Assembly: GCA_027886185.1 (NCBI GenBank)
Contig: WOAB01000593.1
Span: forward strand, 955,001-1,019,000
DNA: 64,000 nt
Direction: 5' to 3'
Source of the DNA: Rheum nobile
Lineage: Eukaryota > Streptophyta > Magnoliopsida > Caryophyllales > Polygonaceae
Positions 35,289-46,677 of the stretch are shown piece after piece. The number at the start of each line of letters is the position of its first letter. The stretch's first letter is position 1. Under the pieces are notes generated by a model. It was given only the letters and a program-made list of their open reading frames with translations. It was not told the DNA's origin and ran no database searches. A program made the position numbers and the translations under genes.

Positions 35289-35875
35289 CAAGCTATATGC
35301 ATTATTTGATTTCTTGGAATGTGTTTATTGCCATTCCTCCCTCCTTGTGTGATTGCAACTGCTAGCTTAACTATCCGGGGGTTCCCTTATATATATGTAT
35401 ATTTATTCTTCTCTTTCCCGTGAATTTGCGTATTTTTGCTTAGCCGCCCAGTTTGTTTGAGGCTTCAACTTGCAGTCAGTTGTGGTAGCCATGAATGAGT
35501 GAATAGCTAGGCTGAACTCTTCTTCTCTTGGCGTAAGAAAAAAATGGACAGAGTAGCCAATTCTGTAGTGCTCTTTTCGTGATTGGTTTGCAAAACTAAG
35601 AGTAAAAAACTTAACTAACTATATAGCTGGATAGAATGAGCAATCTTAATTTGAGAGTAAAATAAGATCCCAACTTGAAACAGTCCATAAATAAAGGTGA
35701 CAGAAGGCAACATGGGGCATTGTTATTTGTCAACTTAGAGAAATACTGAAATGTGGGTGGGTATACAGATGCACTTGTATATTTGGAGTGATAACGGGAT
35801 GCTGATAGGAAGAGCAGGTTGTTTGTTATTAGAGGAAAAGTGTATTATTATTATTATTATGTTAGGAGGAGTGTG
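35289..35875. other. Convergent 3' spacer between phytocyanin and AMS
   Basis: No gene is seen. The two genes converge here, so the stretch must hold both 3' UTRs. It contains TATATATATGTATATTTATT at about 35389 and a short ATT run at 35844-35860 close to the AMS stop. Confidence 0.5.
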
Positions 35876-37780
35876 CTACTGAAACTGGTGAAAGTAGTGC
35901 TGCTGCTGATACTGGTCAGGGTGGTGATGGCTGGTTCCTCCGCCCTGCGCTTTGGCCATCTCCGCCCACTCGCTTGTTTGGTTGCGCGTCATTTCCAGCA
36001 AGGAGTCCCTCAAGTATTCGGCTTGCACCATCTCGTTGTCCTTGTTCTGCAGCATGTCATATTGACAATGTTAAGTGATGCATGAAAAGAGTTTTGGAGT
36101 TTGGATGCATGAGAGGCTACCTCGACAGTGAATACATAAGAGACGAGACTGATGCAGCTTGTCATATTGACAGTGGTTATCTCTAGTCCAAGAGAGTGTA
36201 GGGCCTCCATGAGCCTGACAAAGCCGACCCCCTTGTGCTCCCCGAAGACCTTGATGAAGAACTCATTGCCGTCCAGGTGGGCCACCTCAACCTGCACCTG
36301 GATTGGATTGGATTGTCAGTCAAAGAGAAATTCACCAATAGGAGAGAGAGAGAGAGAGAGAGGAATGATATATAGACCTCCATCTGCTGGGCTGTGTCGT
36401 CATAGTAGTTGTCAGCCGGCATGAGATTGGAGTAGTCCATGGGGCCGGGGGTGTGGTGCTGAGAGACGAGGCTGCTGCCAACGCCTTCGTCCTCCGAGTC
36501 CTGCTGGAGCTCGTTCTGGAGCTCCTTCTCCTGCTGCTGGAGCTCCATCACGTAGTCTATGGCGTCCCCCAGAATTGCAGCTCGGTCTAGCTGCCAAGCA
36601 ATGATAATGTCTAGTAGTCTAGTGTCTACTCTCTACTAGTCCGCAGGCAGCAGGCAGGCAGGCAGAACAAGGACAACGAGATGGATGGATGTGAATGTAC
36701 CTTGGAGATCTTGGGCACCAACGACCTGAGCGTGTAGAGCCTCTCATTCAGCTTCTTCCTCCTCTTCCTCTCAGCCATCAGGTTCTTGGAGGTCACCTTG
36801 CCGCTCTTCCTCCTGCTGCTGTACTTGGACTCGTCCTCCTCCTCGCTGTCCGACCCCGACTCCGCCTTCGCGGGGCCCTCCTCTGCCTCGCCCTCCGCCT
36901 GCTGCTGCTGCACAAGCACCTCCTCCTCCTCGCTCTTGCCGCCGCGCGGGGTCTCCGCCAGGTAGCTGAACTGCTGCAGGAAGCTCATGGCCGAGTTGCA
37001 TATGCGAATGCGATCCGCCGTGGCGTCAGCGCACGATAGGTTGAGGTTCGCCAGGGCTGTTGAGGGGGAATACTCCGCACTCTGGAGCTGCCTCATGTTG
37101 CTGCTGTTTGCTCCTTGGTCCGACAGGGCGCTGCATTGCCCTACTACGTAATCGATTAGACTCTGATCCTCAGGAACCTGCACACACACACACACACAAT
37201 CCTGGATTCCCGGTCCCTGGAAATGAAATGCCCCACCACAACTAATCGACAGATTAATAATAAGCTACCTACCATCTTGGATGCATAGAATTCCACCAGT
37301 CCTCCGGGCACAGGGATCAACACTTTACTCTCTATCATTTCCTATATTTAATTTAGTTAGATAATTTAGTAATTTGGTTTTGTGATAGGACTAGCAAGTA
37401 CTAGCTAGTACCTCTGCAGTTGTGGCCAGGTCTGATATCTTTGCATTGTTGAGCCACCTGGGCTGGTTCGACATCAGAACCTCAGCGTTGATCCTGTGGA
37501 GAGGCAACCTCAAGAGACGTACGGTACAGGTGAGTTGGAAAGACGAGAGATGGAATAACCACTGACCCATCCAAGGGCAAGGAAGGAGGCAGCTGCGAGA
37601 GGAGCTCACAGCACCTCATTCTGGGATGCTGAAACATGGCGTCCTTGCAAGGAATAAGGGGCGCCTCCTCCTCCTCGCTCTTCTGATAGCTTCCACCGCA
37701 GCAGCAGTCCACGCACTCTAGCAACCTGCAACACTAACCACTACTCCTGTTACATAATGAATTTCAGGCATTCATTGCAA

Positions 37781-37850
<70 letters not shown>

Positions 37851-37944
37851 ATGGATCTTCACTTAGCTTCCAGATGACACAGTAGTCCCAGCAAGACCCC
37901 ACCAGTTGTCTCAGCCTCTCCATCAGGTAGTAAACAACGCCCAT
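35876..37944 (-). CDS. AMS: ABORTED MICROSPORES-type bHLH transcription factor (480 aa)
   Basis: AMS is a tapetum-expressed bHLH regulator required for pollen wall formation. Eight exons on - fit: 37944-37850, 37725-37567, 37493-37412, 37341-37273, 37177-36701, 36590-36378, 36297-36121 and 36046-35876; they total 1443 bases in one frame. The N-terminal bHLH-MYC region has LMERLRQLVGSCWDYCVIWK, CCCGGS, PRMRCCELLSQLPPS and VLIPVPGGLVEF. An acidic, Gln/Glu-rich linker leads to the bHLH: KNLMAERKRRKKLNERLYTL, then LVPKISKLDRAAILGDAIDY, with the His/Arg-type basic region replaced by AER as in AMS. The C-terminal ACT-like part has VAHLDGNEFFIKVFGEHKGV, and the tail NKDNEMVQAEYLRDSLLEMT is nearly diagnostic of AMS. 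ATG 37944 follows an AG acceptor-like site, so an upstream leader intron is possible. No lesion is seen. Confidence 0.93.
36342..36361. repeat. (GA)n in AMS intron 6
   Basis: A ~20-bp GA run (CT on the coding strand) sits about 17 bp downstream of the exon 6 donor. Confidence 0.85.
37180..37198. repeat. (CA)n at the AMS exon 5 acceptor
   Basis: A CA run (GT on the coding strand) lies directly before the acceptor CAG at 37178-37180. It replaces the usual polypyrimidine tract by GTGTGT. Confidence 0.8.
37784..37849. repeat. (GA)n microsatellite that begins at the AMS exon 1 donor
   Basis: A 65-bp GA run (CT on the coding strand). The donor of exon 1 is CCATG|GTCTCTCTC, so the repeat starts with the GT itself. 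The rest of intron 1 is only about 60 bp more. Confidence 0.9.
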
Positions 37945-38390
37945 GTTTCCCACCTGCAATCCAACCACAAAACCCCTTCAATTGCTGGAAAAACAAGAAG
38001 CTGGATTCTGGAATGAATGAATGAATCTGACAGATATTCTATCTGATGTCTGCTTGGCTTGCTGATGTCGCTCCTTTCTGACAAGACAGACAGCAAACAA
38101 AAGCATAATCTCACCTCACCCAAATTGGAAACAAGAAATCTTTATAACATCATCACTACTTTTTCTTCTTTAATTTCTTTCCGTTGCTTTGGTAGGTGAA
38201 CTGCCTTGCTGGTGTGAGTTTCAATTTCTTTATTGTTTTCTCTTCTTTTTCCTTTCTTGTTGGACAAGTGTGTGATCTGTTTATGGGGGAGGGGTTTGTT
38301 TAAGTTGTTGTTAGGGAAGTAGATTTAAATGGGAATTTCTAACTCATGATGGGGAGGAACGTATTGCATGAGCTGCCAAGATGCCGGGCT
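37945..38390 (-). promoter_or_regulatory. AMS upstream region
   Basis: Bases 37945-38150 look like leader sequence. TTTATAA at about 38140 on + and T-rich DNA further left are compatible with a core promoter, but I find no decisive motif. Beyond 38390 the sequence becomes AT-rich and repetitive. Confidence 0.35.
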
Positions 38391-38505
38391 ATGTTTCTAA
38401 CTGACTTCACATACTAATTTTATTTATTTTTCTAACTGACTTCACGTATTGCATGAGCATCAATTTTATTTATTTCTAACTGACTTCACATACTAATTTG
38501 GCTAA
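38391..38505. repeat. Three diverged copies of a ~35-40-bp word
   Basis: TTTCTAACTGACTTCACATA then CTAATTTTATTT occurs at about 38391, 38431 (as ...TTCACGTATTGCATGAGC) and 38475. The copies are degenerate; no function is evident. Confidence 0.7.
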
Positions 38506-39640
38506 CTTTTTTTAATAATATTAATACTAATCTATACTCTTATATATATGAGTATAACCTTGCAAAAATACGATTTGGAACATGATTTGTTGATTTCCAA
38601 ATATTTTATTTAAATGTTATATACCTATTTCATTAACCAATTCGGTAAGTCTTTTTTTAGTATATTCATTTAAAAAATCTTTAGTCATACATATAAATTG
38701 TTATACATACAAAATTGGTACTTTTTTTTAATGAATGTGAATATAAGAACACGATTTAGAATTACATAATTATAATTAATCAAACAAGTTGTAATTATAG
38801 GCTAAAACTGTTTTGTTTCTTATGTTTGTCACTGTGACGTATATATATTCCTAATTTTTTAAAACACTTCCACTTTTCGTCCAAGAATTTTAAGACTCCT
38901 CAACTTCGTATCGATAATAGTATCTCACACAATTATGGAAAGGTACGCAAATTGCTTAATTAAATAGCATTTAAATTTGAAAACAATATTTTTTTGAATC
39001 GTTATAACATTTAAACATGAATTCAATCACAAGATTAAGATATTTATATATATTTATATTACGTATGTATTTATATACGATTATTACAAAATTAATTTAT
39101 GAAAAACTTTTTTAGAATGCTAATTAACAATTTCAATTAATGTGGACAATAAATAAAAGACACATGGATAAAATTATACGTTATAAGTTTGGATCAATCA
39201 TCATATGTTTGTATATATAAATGTGGGTCAAGCGCCATAAATCAATTTCATAATTAACTCAATATTGGTCAGAGGGTTTCAATTGTATTGTTATACTTTT
39301 ATTTTTTATTAAGTGAAATATATAAGATGGATAGAACACCTAGTAAAAGTCAATTAGTTGATAGTAATAATGGTCCATATTAATTTAGAGAAAACGTTTT
39401 ATTTCAATTGAGTTTGTTCATATGCTCAAACGCCTCTCGTGTATTAACTCTACGTAAATCCAATTAATAAGATCGATTATGTGGTATACTATTGCGGAAA
39501 TCTAAACGTACTTTAATGAACGATTTCAAATCCATATATATAGACCATTGATTTTTAGAGCACCCCATTAATTTCTATTTAGATTCCACTTTGAACCTAT
39601 ATAAAAAAATTCTTCCAAAATTACATTCATACCACTCATT
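38506..39640. other. AT-rich intergenic region
   Basis: Very AT-rich sequence with no gene, RNA or element that I can recognise. It separates AMS from the second PMD unit. Confidence 0.5.
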
Positions 39641-40261
39641 TTCTTCCTCACTTTCCCAAATCCCACCCTTTCTTTCTTTCCTCTCTTCCTAGCCAAGAAC
39701 ACCCTCATTTTCATTACAAATCAACCCATTAAACACATCAATTCGGATCTAGAAGGGGCACATTTGAAGAATCAATCAACCATTTCCCTAAAAATGTAAG
39801 TTTTGTTGTTTGTTTTTGCAAATTTCATATGTAAAAGCATGAATTCAGACCTAGGGTTTGGATGAGTTTGGAAATTTTAATTTTGGGTATTATAGTCCAA
39901 AATTTGAGTTGTAGATCCGATTTTTTAGGTTTATAGATCAATAAAATGTGTAATGGATATCATTTAGATAGATTTACATCCGCATGGTATAAATTTTCCG
40001 TTGTTGCGAACGAATTGATGATTTACGAATGAACAAACTGATGTTCTACGAAGATGAAGGGAATTTGGGAGGAAGACGACGCCGTCCGTCACAGACGAAC
40101 ACGTTTCGTCCATGACGGACGGACCACGTTCGCCCGTGACGGATGGAAGTGGCTTGTCCGTCACAGACGAAAATGGTTATTTTTCTTAATCCTTTCCCTC
40201 TACTTTCTATGGTCAATCGATGTACGAAACGAACTTATGTATTTTGTTACTTATGTTGCAG
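39641..40261 (+). promoter_or_regulatory. PMD-2 leader and inverted-word cluster
   Basis: 39641-39795 is pyrimidine-rich leader-like sequence ending near AAAAATG|TAAGTTTTG, a possible leader-intron donor. At 40081-40170 four words occur: CCGTCC-GTCACAGACG, CGTCC-ATGACGGACGG, CCCGTGACGGATGG and GTCCGTCACAGACG. These are the same family of words as upstream of PMD-1 at 1283-1758. An acceptor (ATGTTGCAG) precedes the PMD-2 ATG at 40262. Confidence 0.55.
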
Positions 40262-41575
40262 ATGGATGATAACACTAGATCTGGGCGTGTACGTAGGAGA
40301 GATGTTGTGCGCGAGGGTGGACACGATGTTATCACTTACACACGGCGTACAAGTAAGTCAAACGCCAAGCAAACAAATTCCGACAATGTAGAACCGTCGA
40401 ATTAAGCTGGAGGAGGGGCGGTGACATACGACCCGTCCGGGACATACAGCCCGTCTGGGACATACGGCCCGTCTGGGACATACGGCTCGTCCGGGACATA
40501 CTACCCGTCCGGGACATATGATTTGGCTACATACGAGCTGACTACATACGAGCCGGCTACGTACGAGCCGTCCGAGACAAATGAGTTTCGTATCACAGGG
40601 GAGGAGCTGACTTTCTACGAGCCCGCTCCTCATGTTACAAACAAGGTTCCTATCCCAGGAGGGGGGTTCACGTAGAAGAGGAACCGGCTCCTTCGGCTCG
40701 CAGATAAGGAACACAAATCCCTTCACCACGCAAAAGAGGGGGGGCTGTGATCGAGCCGTTTTTAGAAGTAGGTATTGCGAGAGGTCCTCGGATCCTAGAG
40801 TTTCTCCTTAGCTTCAAAGCCCATACGGCATACTTTGTTTACAATGACATGGTAAGTAAATTGATATATCTATAATTGATTTCATCCCAATTTATTTAAT
40901 TTTATTGCATATATAACTAATAATTTGATTTATAGGAGCGAGAAACAATGACGATTCAACTAAGGCTCAACAATTGAGAAAATGGAAGCTAGATGATGTA
41001 GCTCCATGAAGTATGCTTACCCGAAATAGCGGGCTAACACACCTGCATGATATGATGTACAGACTGTATAGTCATATCAACTTGTCGTTGATATCTTCCT
41101 TTGTCGAGAGATGGAAGCCAAAGACTAATACTTTTCATATGTCATGGGGAGAGATGATAATTACTCTTCTTGATGTATATCTTATTCTGGGTATCAACAT
41201 AGATGGAGACAGTTTGGTACTGCCTCTATCTGATCGTCGGCTAGACAAGATGCGTTTGTTCGAAGCCCAAGTAGAAAGGGCAATCGAATTCTTTGAGATG
41301 ACACCATAAATGTTGTCCCGACATGGACTCACACACTAGTCTTTACACTAGCATTGCATGAGGCCAAAGATGGATCCCGCGGTCGTCGCTTCAGGTTATA
41401 TGTTATACCTGATCGGCTCCACACTATTTCCGGACAAGTCCTAACATCGGTTTCCTGTGTCGTATCTGGGTTGCGTAAGTGACCTTGACAGTGTTCATAC
41501 TAGTTCCTGGGGTCAGTTGCTCTTGCATATCTGTACCGGTCGCTGGGCGAGTGCTCATGCTTCAGTTATGTTTAT
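40262..41575 (+). pseudogene. PMD-2: second plant mobile domain gene copy, broken
   Basis: Starts MDDNTRSGRVRRRDVVREGG, matching the first exon of the copy at 1964 (RHRRRNVVREG). It then diverges into a TYxPSG repeat. The conserved domain entry is LLSFKAHTAYFVYNDM|, an intron of about 84 bp (40852-40935), then ERETM, RKWKLDDVAP, LTRNSGLTHLHDMMYRLYSH, FVERWKPKTNTFHMSWGEM and GSTLFPDKS. Lesions: TAA at 40403-40405, TAG before KRNRLL at ~40674, a shift just after ERETMTIQ, a TGA at ~41008, TAA ~41306, and further stops. The 3' third found in PMD-1 (MEWYMPRTHL onward) is missing. No matching transposase is near, so it is an orphan fragment of the same family. Confidence 0.75.
40421..40580 (+). 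repeat. 18-bp coding tandem repeat (TYxPSG) in PMD-2
   Basis: About nine 15-18-bp units, GGGACATACAGCCCGTCT being typical, encode TYDPSG, TYSPSG, TYGPSG, TYGSSG, TYYPSG, then TYDLA, TYELT, TYEPA and TYEPSE. The GGGACATACxxCCCGTCC unit again contains a CCCGTCC / GGGAC inverted theme. PMD-1 has no such repeat, so it expanded in this copy. Confidence 0.85.
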
Positions 41576-42400
41576 TTGAAACCGACGTGGACTCTTTTGT
41601 TTGATGTTTATGTTTATTTGGAACCGACATGAACTCTTTGGTTTGATGTACTGAAGTTTAATATCTATATTTCCAAGAATGATAACAATATGGTTCATCC
41701 AACTCTTTGTTGGTGCAACCTCATCCATCACAGACCAATTCCTACCATTCTGTATCGTGCAAATGAAACTGCACGGACTGCCAACAGACGATGCACCTCA
41801 ACTAATACACGTGCACGGTCCGTGCACTCCAGTGCAAGGACTACTGATTGGCCGTGCATCTTCATTGAGACTAGTGCACGGTCCGTGCATCTTCACTAAG
41901 ACTAGTGCACGGTCCGTGCATCAGACCGTGCGTCTGAAAGATGTGTGATTATGGCCCCCTTCAAGCGGGAATTTGGACTCTATGTAAATAAAAAAGTGTA
42001 GCTCGTCGAGTACAAGGACCCCAATACGATAACCGTAGCTCCCGAACGAAGCGTTGCAAGATAGAGACGTCAAAATAACAACTTCAGTGCGTAGCCCGGA
42101 TTTTAATGTTATTTTCCTATAACATTTTGGGGCTCAACTCTCTTCAAAACTAGCTTGTACAAACTCAGATAGTACACCTTGACTATTCAAATCTTCAACA
42201 TTTATCTTCTAAGCTTAAATGTTTTCCAAGGTGCATGAAATAATACGAAACTTGGGGTGTAAAAATCTATAGTAGAATCTTAACAAATAATGCTAGAAAA
42301 CACCTAGGAAGTGCATGAGGAGACCCAATCCATACACAAAATGCATGACCAAAACATGTATAGAATGAATGCTATCAACAACTTAAGAAGATTTATCTAT
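41576..42400 (-). mobile_element. LTR remnant related to the Athila-like LTR at 44 kb
   Basis: The stretch contains the inverted word GTGCACG-GTC-CGTGCAC at 41811-41827 with copies at 41874-41889 and 41905-41920, then CAGAC-CGTGC-GTCTG at 41922-41936. Its right part (CACAAAATGCATGACC ... GAATGCTATCA|ACAACTTAAG, ~42390) parallels the right LTR end at 46677 (ATGCATGTCC ... GGATGTCATCA|AATTACCC). The left border is unclear. It is a truncated, diverged LTR. A ~30-bp duplication (TTTATTTGGAACCGAC) lies at 41569-41640. Confidence 0.5.
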
Positions 42401-42479
42401 TATCCCCCAACTTGTCACATATGAAGATAACCTAATGCTTATGAAGCAATCAACGGTTTCAGAAATTAAACTCATAATT

Positions 42480-44055
42480 TTTGCACCACCTAAAAGGCTA
42501 AAACCAAAACTCTAGGTCCGAACGGTTTTACTACAAAATTCTATCAATCATATTGACCCATTAATGGTAAATCAGTTGTTTAAAGCTATTAATTACTACG
42601 TCAACTTATTAGTCCATTGCAAGGTGTATTTGTTCAACGATGCGCAATTCAAGATAACATTTTAATTACCCGCGAAATCTTTCACTCTTTGCACAACAAA
42701 AAAAGAAAAAAAGATGGATGACGCTTAAATTAGATATGAAAAAAATAATATAACAAACTAGATTGGAACTTTATTACACTAATCCTTCTTAAATTTGGCT
42801 TTGCTTAGGACTGGGTAAAAGTTTTAATGACCTGCATTACATCTTTTTCTTTCTCAATATTAGTCAACAATGAACCGGGTTCTATTTTTCATCCAACCTA
42901 TGAACTGTGACAAGGGGATCCCATAGCTCCTTTTATTTTTAGCCTTTTGTATGTAATTTTTTTTTATCAGGAACACTATTCTTAGAATCATAACATCAAA
43001 ATCGTAAAGTAGGTATTTAATTAACGAGTAATGGAACTTGTATACCTTTTCTTAACTTTGCGAATGACACACTTATTCTCGCCAATGCTTCTCAAGCAAA
43101 TATGATAAAAAGTCTACTGGATGATTTCACACGAATATCTGGTTTAGCAATTAATTATCATAAAAGCACCTCTTAGACATCTTGTAATATTTCACCTCAA
43201 CGAATGACTTTTCTGGCTTCTATTTTGAATATTTAGTTACCAAATCTATGGAAAAGTACTTGGGATTCCTATTGTATGAGTTCGGGTATATTAAGCCTCA
43301 AAAACAATTATCTAAGTGGAAGCAAAGAGATCTATCCAAAGTTAATTATTTAATGCATAGCTTTCTTCCGCCTACAAGAGTCTACAACGAAATAGATAAA
43401 ATTAATAAGGATTTTTTTGGAACAAGTCAACCCATAACCACCATCCTCTAATTAGTTTGATAATATTTGCCGACCCAAATCCGAAGGTGGATATGAACAA
43501 ATCATTGAAAATGAAACTTTTATGGAAATTACTGATTGAACATTTACGGTAAGTGGGTTCGTATAATGAATGAAAAATATTTGGGTTTCTCTAATATTTT
43601 CTCTTATAAAAAGAGAACAAAGCAATCTTAGTGATTCTCTAGACTACTACATATTTGTGATATTTTCATAAGAGGGATTTTTTGGGAACTTGGAAATGGG
43701 AAGAATATAAATTTGTGGACAGATCATTGGATTTCGGATTATGATCTCTTACCATATTTTGATATTGTTGACATCACACTAAAGGTGTCATATTTCATTA
43801 CACCTAATCGAAATTGGGATATCCTCAATCTACAGAATCTTTTTCCTCAACACATTATCCTAAATTTTTTAAGAATTCACATCTCTTCTACTTCAATGGA
43901 GGAACGTATTGTTTGGAAGACCTCTACTGATGGAAGCTTTTCCATTAAGTATGCCAAATATCTTACCCAAACTCATACCTCAACTACTCTATAGTTTCCT
44001 TCATGGATATGGAATTTTAAAATTCCACCTACTATACAAACTTTTTGTGGAAAGT
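42480..44055 (+). pseudogene. L1-type LINE reverse transcriptase, 5'-truncated and decayed
   Basis: Fragments across all three frames match the plant L1 RT order: GPNGFTTKFYQ (~42514), IQDNILITREIFHSLHN, KLDMKK, then NFANDTLILANASQANMIKS (the FADD position reading FAND), SGLAINYHKS, a KYLG-like box at ~43250, NEIDKINKDFFG, ICRPKSEGGYEQ, and the terminal zf-RVT region from ~43700 (LWTDHWISD, then WKTSTDGSFSIKYAKYL). Stops and shifts are frequent. The endonuclease half is missing. The right end is cut by the LTR starting at 44056. Confidence 0.75.
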
Positions 44056-45063
44056 TGATGATATGACAAAAACCTATCCACAAGCGTATGGGATCAGTTA
44101 TAGCTTTTCAAGTATCGTTCCCACGAGGACTATGTAGTATCGATTGTAACTTTGACTGGTAAGCTAAGCCAAAAGATGAGAATTTTCGTTGAACTAATAA
44201 CTAAAGTTAAGAAACAAATGCAAGAGATGATTATAATCAATGGAGGGAAGGTTTCCAAGGCAAGGGATCCCCACAACTATGCTTCAGTAGACTCAACTAG
44301 ATAAATGTCTGAATTTAGTATGTCTTTGTTGAAGGTAACTATCTTAGGTAATTACTAATTCCTCTCGGATGATAGCAAATGTGCCTAGATTCAATTAACA
44401 TCCACTCTCGTGACTTGCTAATCAAGATCTAGACCCCTTGGGCTCTTAGAATCTAAGGTCAAACTGAATTAACATCCACTCTCATGACTTGCTAAATCCA
44501 ACCTAATCTTAGGGTTTCTATGATAGTTATTATAATCCACAAGAGAAATTAAGATGCTCTTGCAATAATAAAATCTCAGGTTAAATTCCTAGGATTCCAA
44601 TAGAAGTTATTACCTCTCGGTCTCAAACCCTATCTGACTACCTATTAACGTTTTTACCTCTCGGTTGCAAACCCTAATAGGATCCAATTCACATAAGCTA
44701 ATATGAACATAAAGCATCTAGGAACGAATCAACAAAGTTTCAGAATTCCATTAAGACAAATATCAAACAAGTCTACCTACACATAGTTGGGGTGATCCCC
44801 AACCCTAGAAATATGGGAATTAGCTAGACATAATTACAAGATCAACCAAAGAATTCATAATAACAATGAAAATCATAAACAAGATTAAAGAGAAAGATGA
44901 ACTTAGTCTCGAATCCAGAAGAACAATTTCCAAAGTTGTAATCTTTCAAAGGGAGGCAAACAACTAGGTTTAGAGAGTTAGAAAAAGTGGCAAAAGATTC
45001 CTTTAAAAACCTAAAACGAAGTATTTATACATAGGATAAAAAGTTTCTAAGAATAAAGTCATT

Positions 45064-45310
45064 CGGGTAAAATGCACGGCCCGTTTCTTGACTGTGCGGA
45101 AAACGCACGGCCAAAATGCTACAGGTGTGAAACCGCACATCCGTGCAAAAAAAGCACAGGCAAAACACACATGCAAAAGTATCTGTAGGCGAATACGCAT
45201 AGCCGTGCGAAAAACGCACATGCAAAACGCACATGCAAATTGCGAGATATCACCGCCTGCACGGCCGTGCGGTGGAATGCACGGCCCCTTGAAGGAAATT
45301 CGATCCAAAC
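45064..45310. repeat. GCACGGCCGTGC word array in the Athila-like LTR
   Basis: About ten variants of a word built from ACGCACGGCC / CCGTGCG lie in 250 bp. The perfect 12-bp palindrome GCACGGCCGTGC is at 45259-45270. The spacing is irregular. The same palindrome recurs in this element's internal region at 47746-47757 and 47875-47886. Confidence 0.75.
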
Positions 45311-45525
45311 GCACGGCCTCCAATCCGGCCTAGATTCCTCACGGTTCGTCCCGTTAGCCTCTAGATGATATCCGAGGTCCCAGTTACATCCATAGAAAGC
45401 TCCAAACATCCACCCAAGTACCTGAAAACACACATTTTCTCGTGTAGACCTCCATAACAAAGAAAACAATGCAACTAGCTATAAATGCAACACAAAATGC
45501 ATACAACAACCTAGATTAAACACAA

Positions 45526-46631
45526 GAGGGATTTGCAAAAACCCACCCCTTAAATAGGCCTATTTGCCCACAACCACCCGTTATACACGTAATTACTTGA
45601 GCCCACCCTTTAAATGCATTCCGTTAGTGCTGAACCACCCATACCCCAAATCCGTTCATTTCCTTCGTTATCTAGTGTGCAATTACCATTATACCTTTCA
45701 TTTATTCGGTTTTTGAGCGGTTCTTTCATTTTTTTGTTGGGTTAGGTTTTTATTTATTAGAAACCCGGTTTAGTGCCCCTTAAACCCGAACTGCTACTGT
45801 TCACCTTCTCTTACTTCCAGCCGTCCGCGCAAACCCAAGCTCGTTCATGGCCGATTTCGGCCCAAGGTGGAACGCGATTTGGGAAATTAGGCCATTGGCT
45901 TCGTAGAGTAGACTATGACGTGTCTAATTACCTTAAAATCAGGAAGAATCACATAAAGATAAGATCAAATTTCTTCCCGAAAGGCAAGAAATCATTTCGA
46001 ACGTGTCGTGCAAGAATTTGACAAATTGGATCCGATTCGGGATTGCTTTTGCCCAAATCTGTCACGATTGTGTAGAGCTTTTGATGGGCAATCAAACCCC
46101 TATGAATACTCCCGCAACATAGTCATTTCGGCATCCAATTTCATCCTCAAAGTCTCGAACCCTATAATTTAGGTTGCGGCTGTTCATCGTCCAATTCCGG
46201 CTACCCTGGTGCTCCTCTGCCACAATTAGGGCCACCATTGGAACCGCCTCGATGTCCCCTTCAAAAGCCCCTTGACCCCGCACCCGGAGACGCGCCGCCG
46301 AGCCACTCCTTGTGCGCGTGAACAGTACCTAGGCGAGATAAATAAAAACCTAACCCAACCCAACAAAAAATGGTTTGAGGGGCACTAAACTGGGTTTCTA
46401 ATAAATAAAAACCTAACCCAACAAAAAATGAAAGAACCTCTCAAAAACCGGATCAATGAAGGGTATAATGGTAATTGCACACTAGATAATGGAGGAAATG
46501 AACGGATTTGGGGTATGGGTGGTTCAACGCTAACGGAATGCATTTAAAGGGTAGGCTCAAGTAATTACGTGTATAACGGGTGGTTGTGGGCAAATAGGCC
46601 TATTTAAGGGGTGGTTTTCTGTAAATCCCTC
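45526..46631. mobile_element. Non-autonomous TIR Mutator-type element with 9-bp target duplication
   Basis: The element begins GAGGGATTTGCAAAAACCCA and ends, in reverse complement, GAGGGATTTACAGAAAACCA. The inverted repeats run about 260 bp (45526-45785 and 46375-46631) with only scattered differences. It is flanked by TAAACACAA at 45517-45525 and 46632-46640, a perfect 9-bp target duplication as in Mutator-like elements. The ~590-bp centre (45786-46374) is GC-richer than its surroundings and encodes no transposase. A short frame on - at 46283-46092 (MRGQGAFEGDIEAV...) has no recognised family. A captured host fragment (Pack-MULE) is possible. Confidence 0.9.
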
Positions 46632-46677
46632 TAAACACAAATGCATGTCCTAAACTTGTACAAATTGGATGTCATCA

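Larger units (their letters stand above)
44056..46677 (-). mobile_element. LTR of an Athila-like element (level 1), carrying a nested TIR element
   Basis: Starts TGATGATATGACAAAAACC and ends GGATGTCATCA, so TGATGA/TCATCA ends. The base order after the right end (AATTACCCAAGCTTAAGTCC, reverse strand GGACTTAAGC...GGGTAATT) is the polypurine tract position, so the element reads leftwards and this is its 3' LTR. Without the nested 1106-bp element and one target copy it is about 1.5 kb. It contains GCACGGCCGTGC-type words at 45070-45310 and the CAAGTATCGTTCCCACGAGG block related to the other LTRs in this window. Confidence 0.75.

Noticed and set aside
36695..37039. 114-codon + frame and a 76-codon - frame within the AMS region
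   Set aside because: Both are other-frame readings of GC-rich AMS exon 5, whose own frame matches the bHLH family.
41811..41936. Possible CRISPR-like array
   Set aside because: The repeats are short palindromic words with irregular spacing in an LTR remnant of a plant genome.
45003..45469. Cys/Phe/Ala-rich frames on - and a + frame (MTVRKTHGQNATG...)
   Set aside because: They arise from the repeated GCACGGCCGTGC words in the LTR and have no family resemblance.
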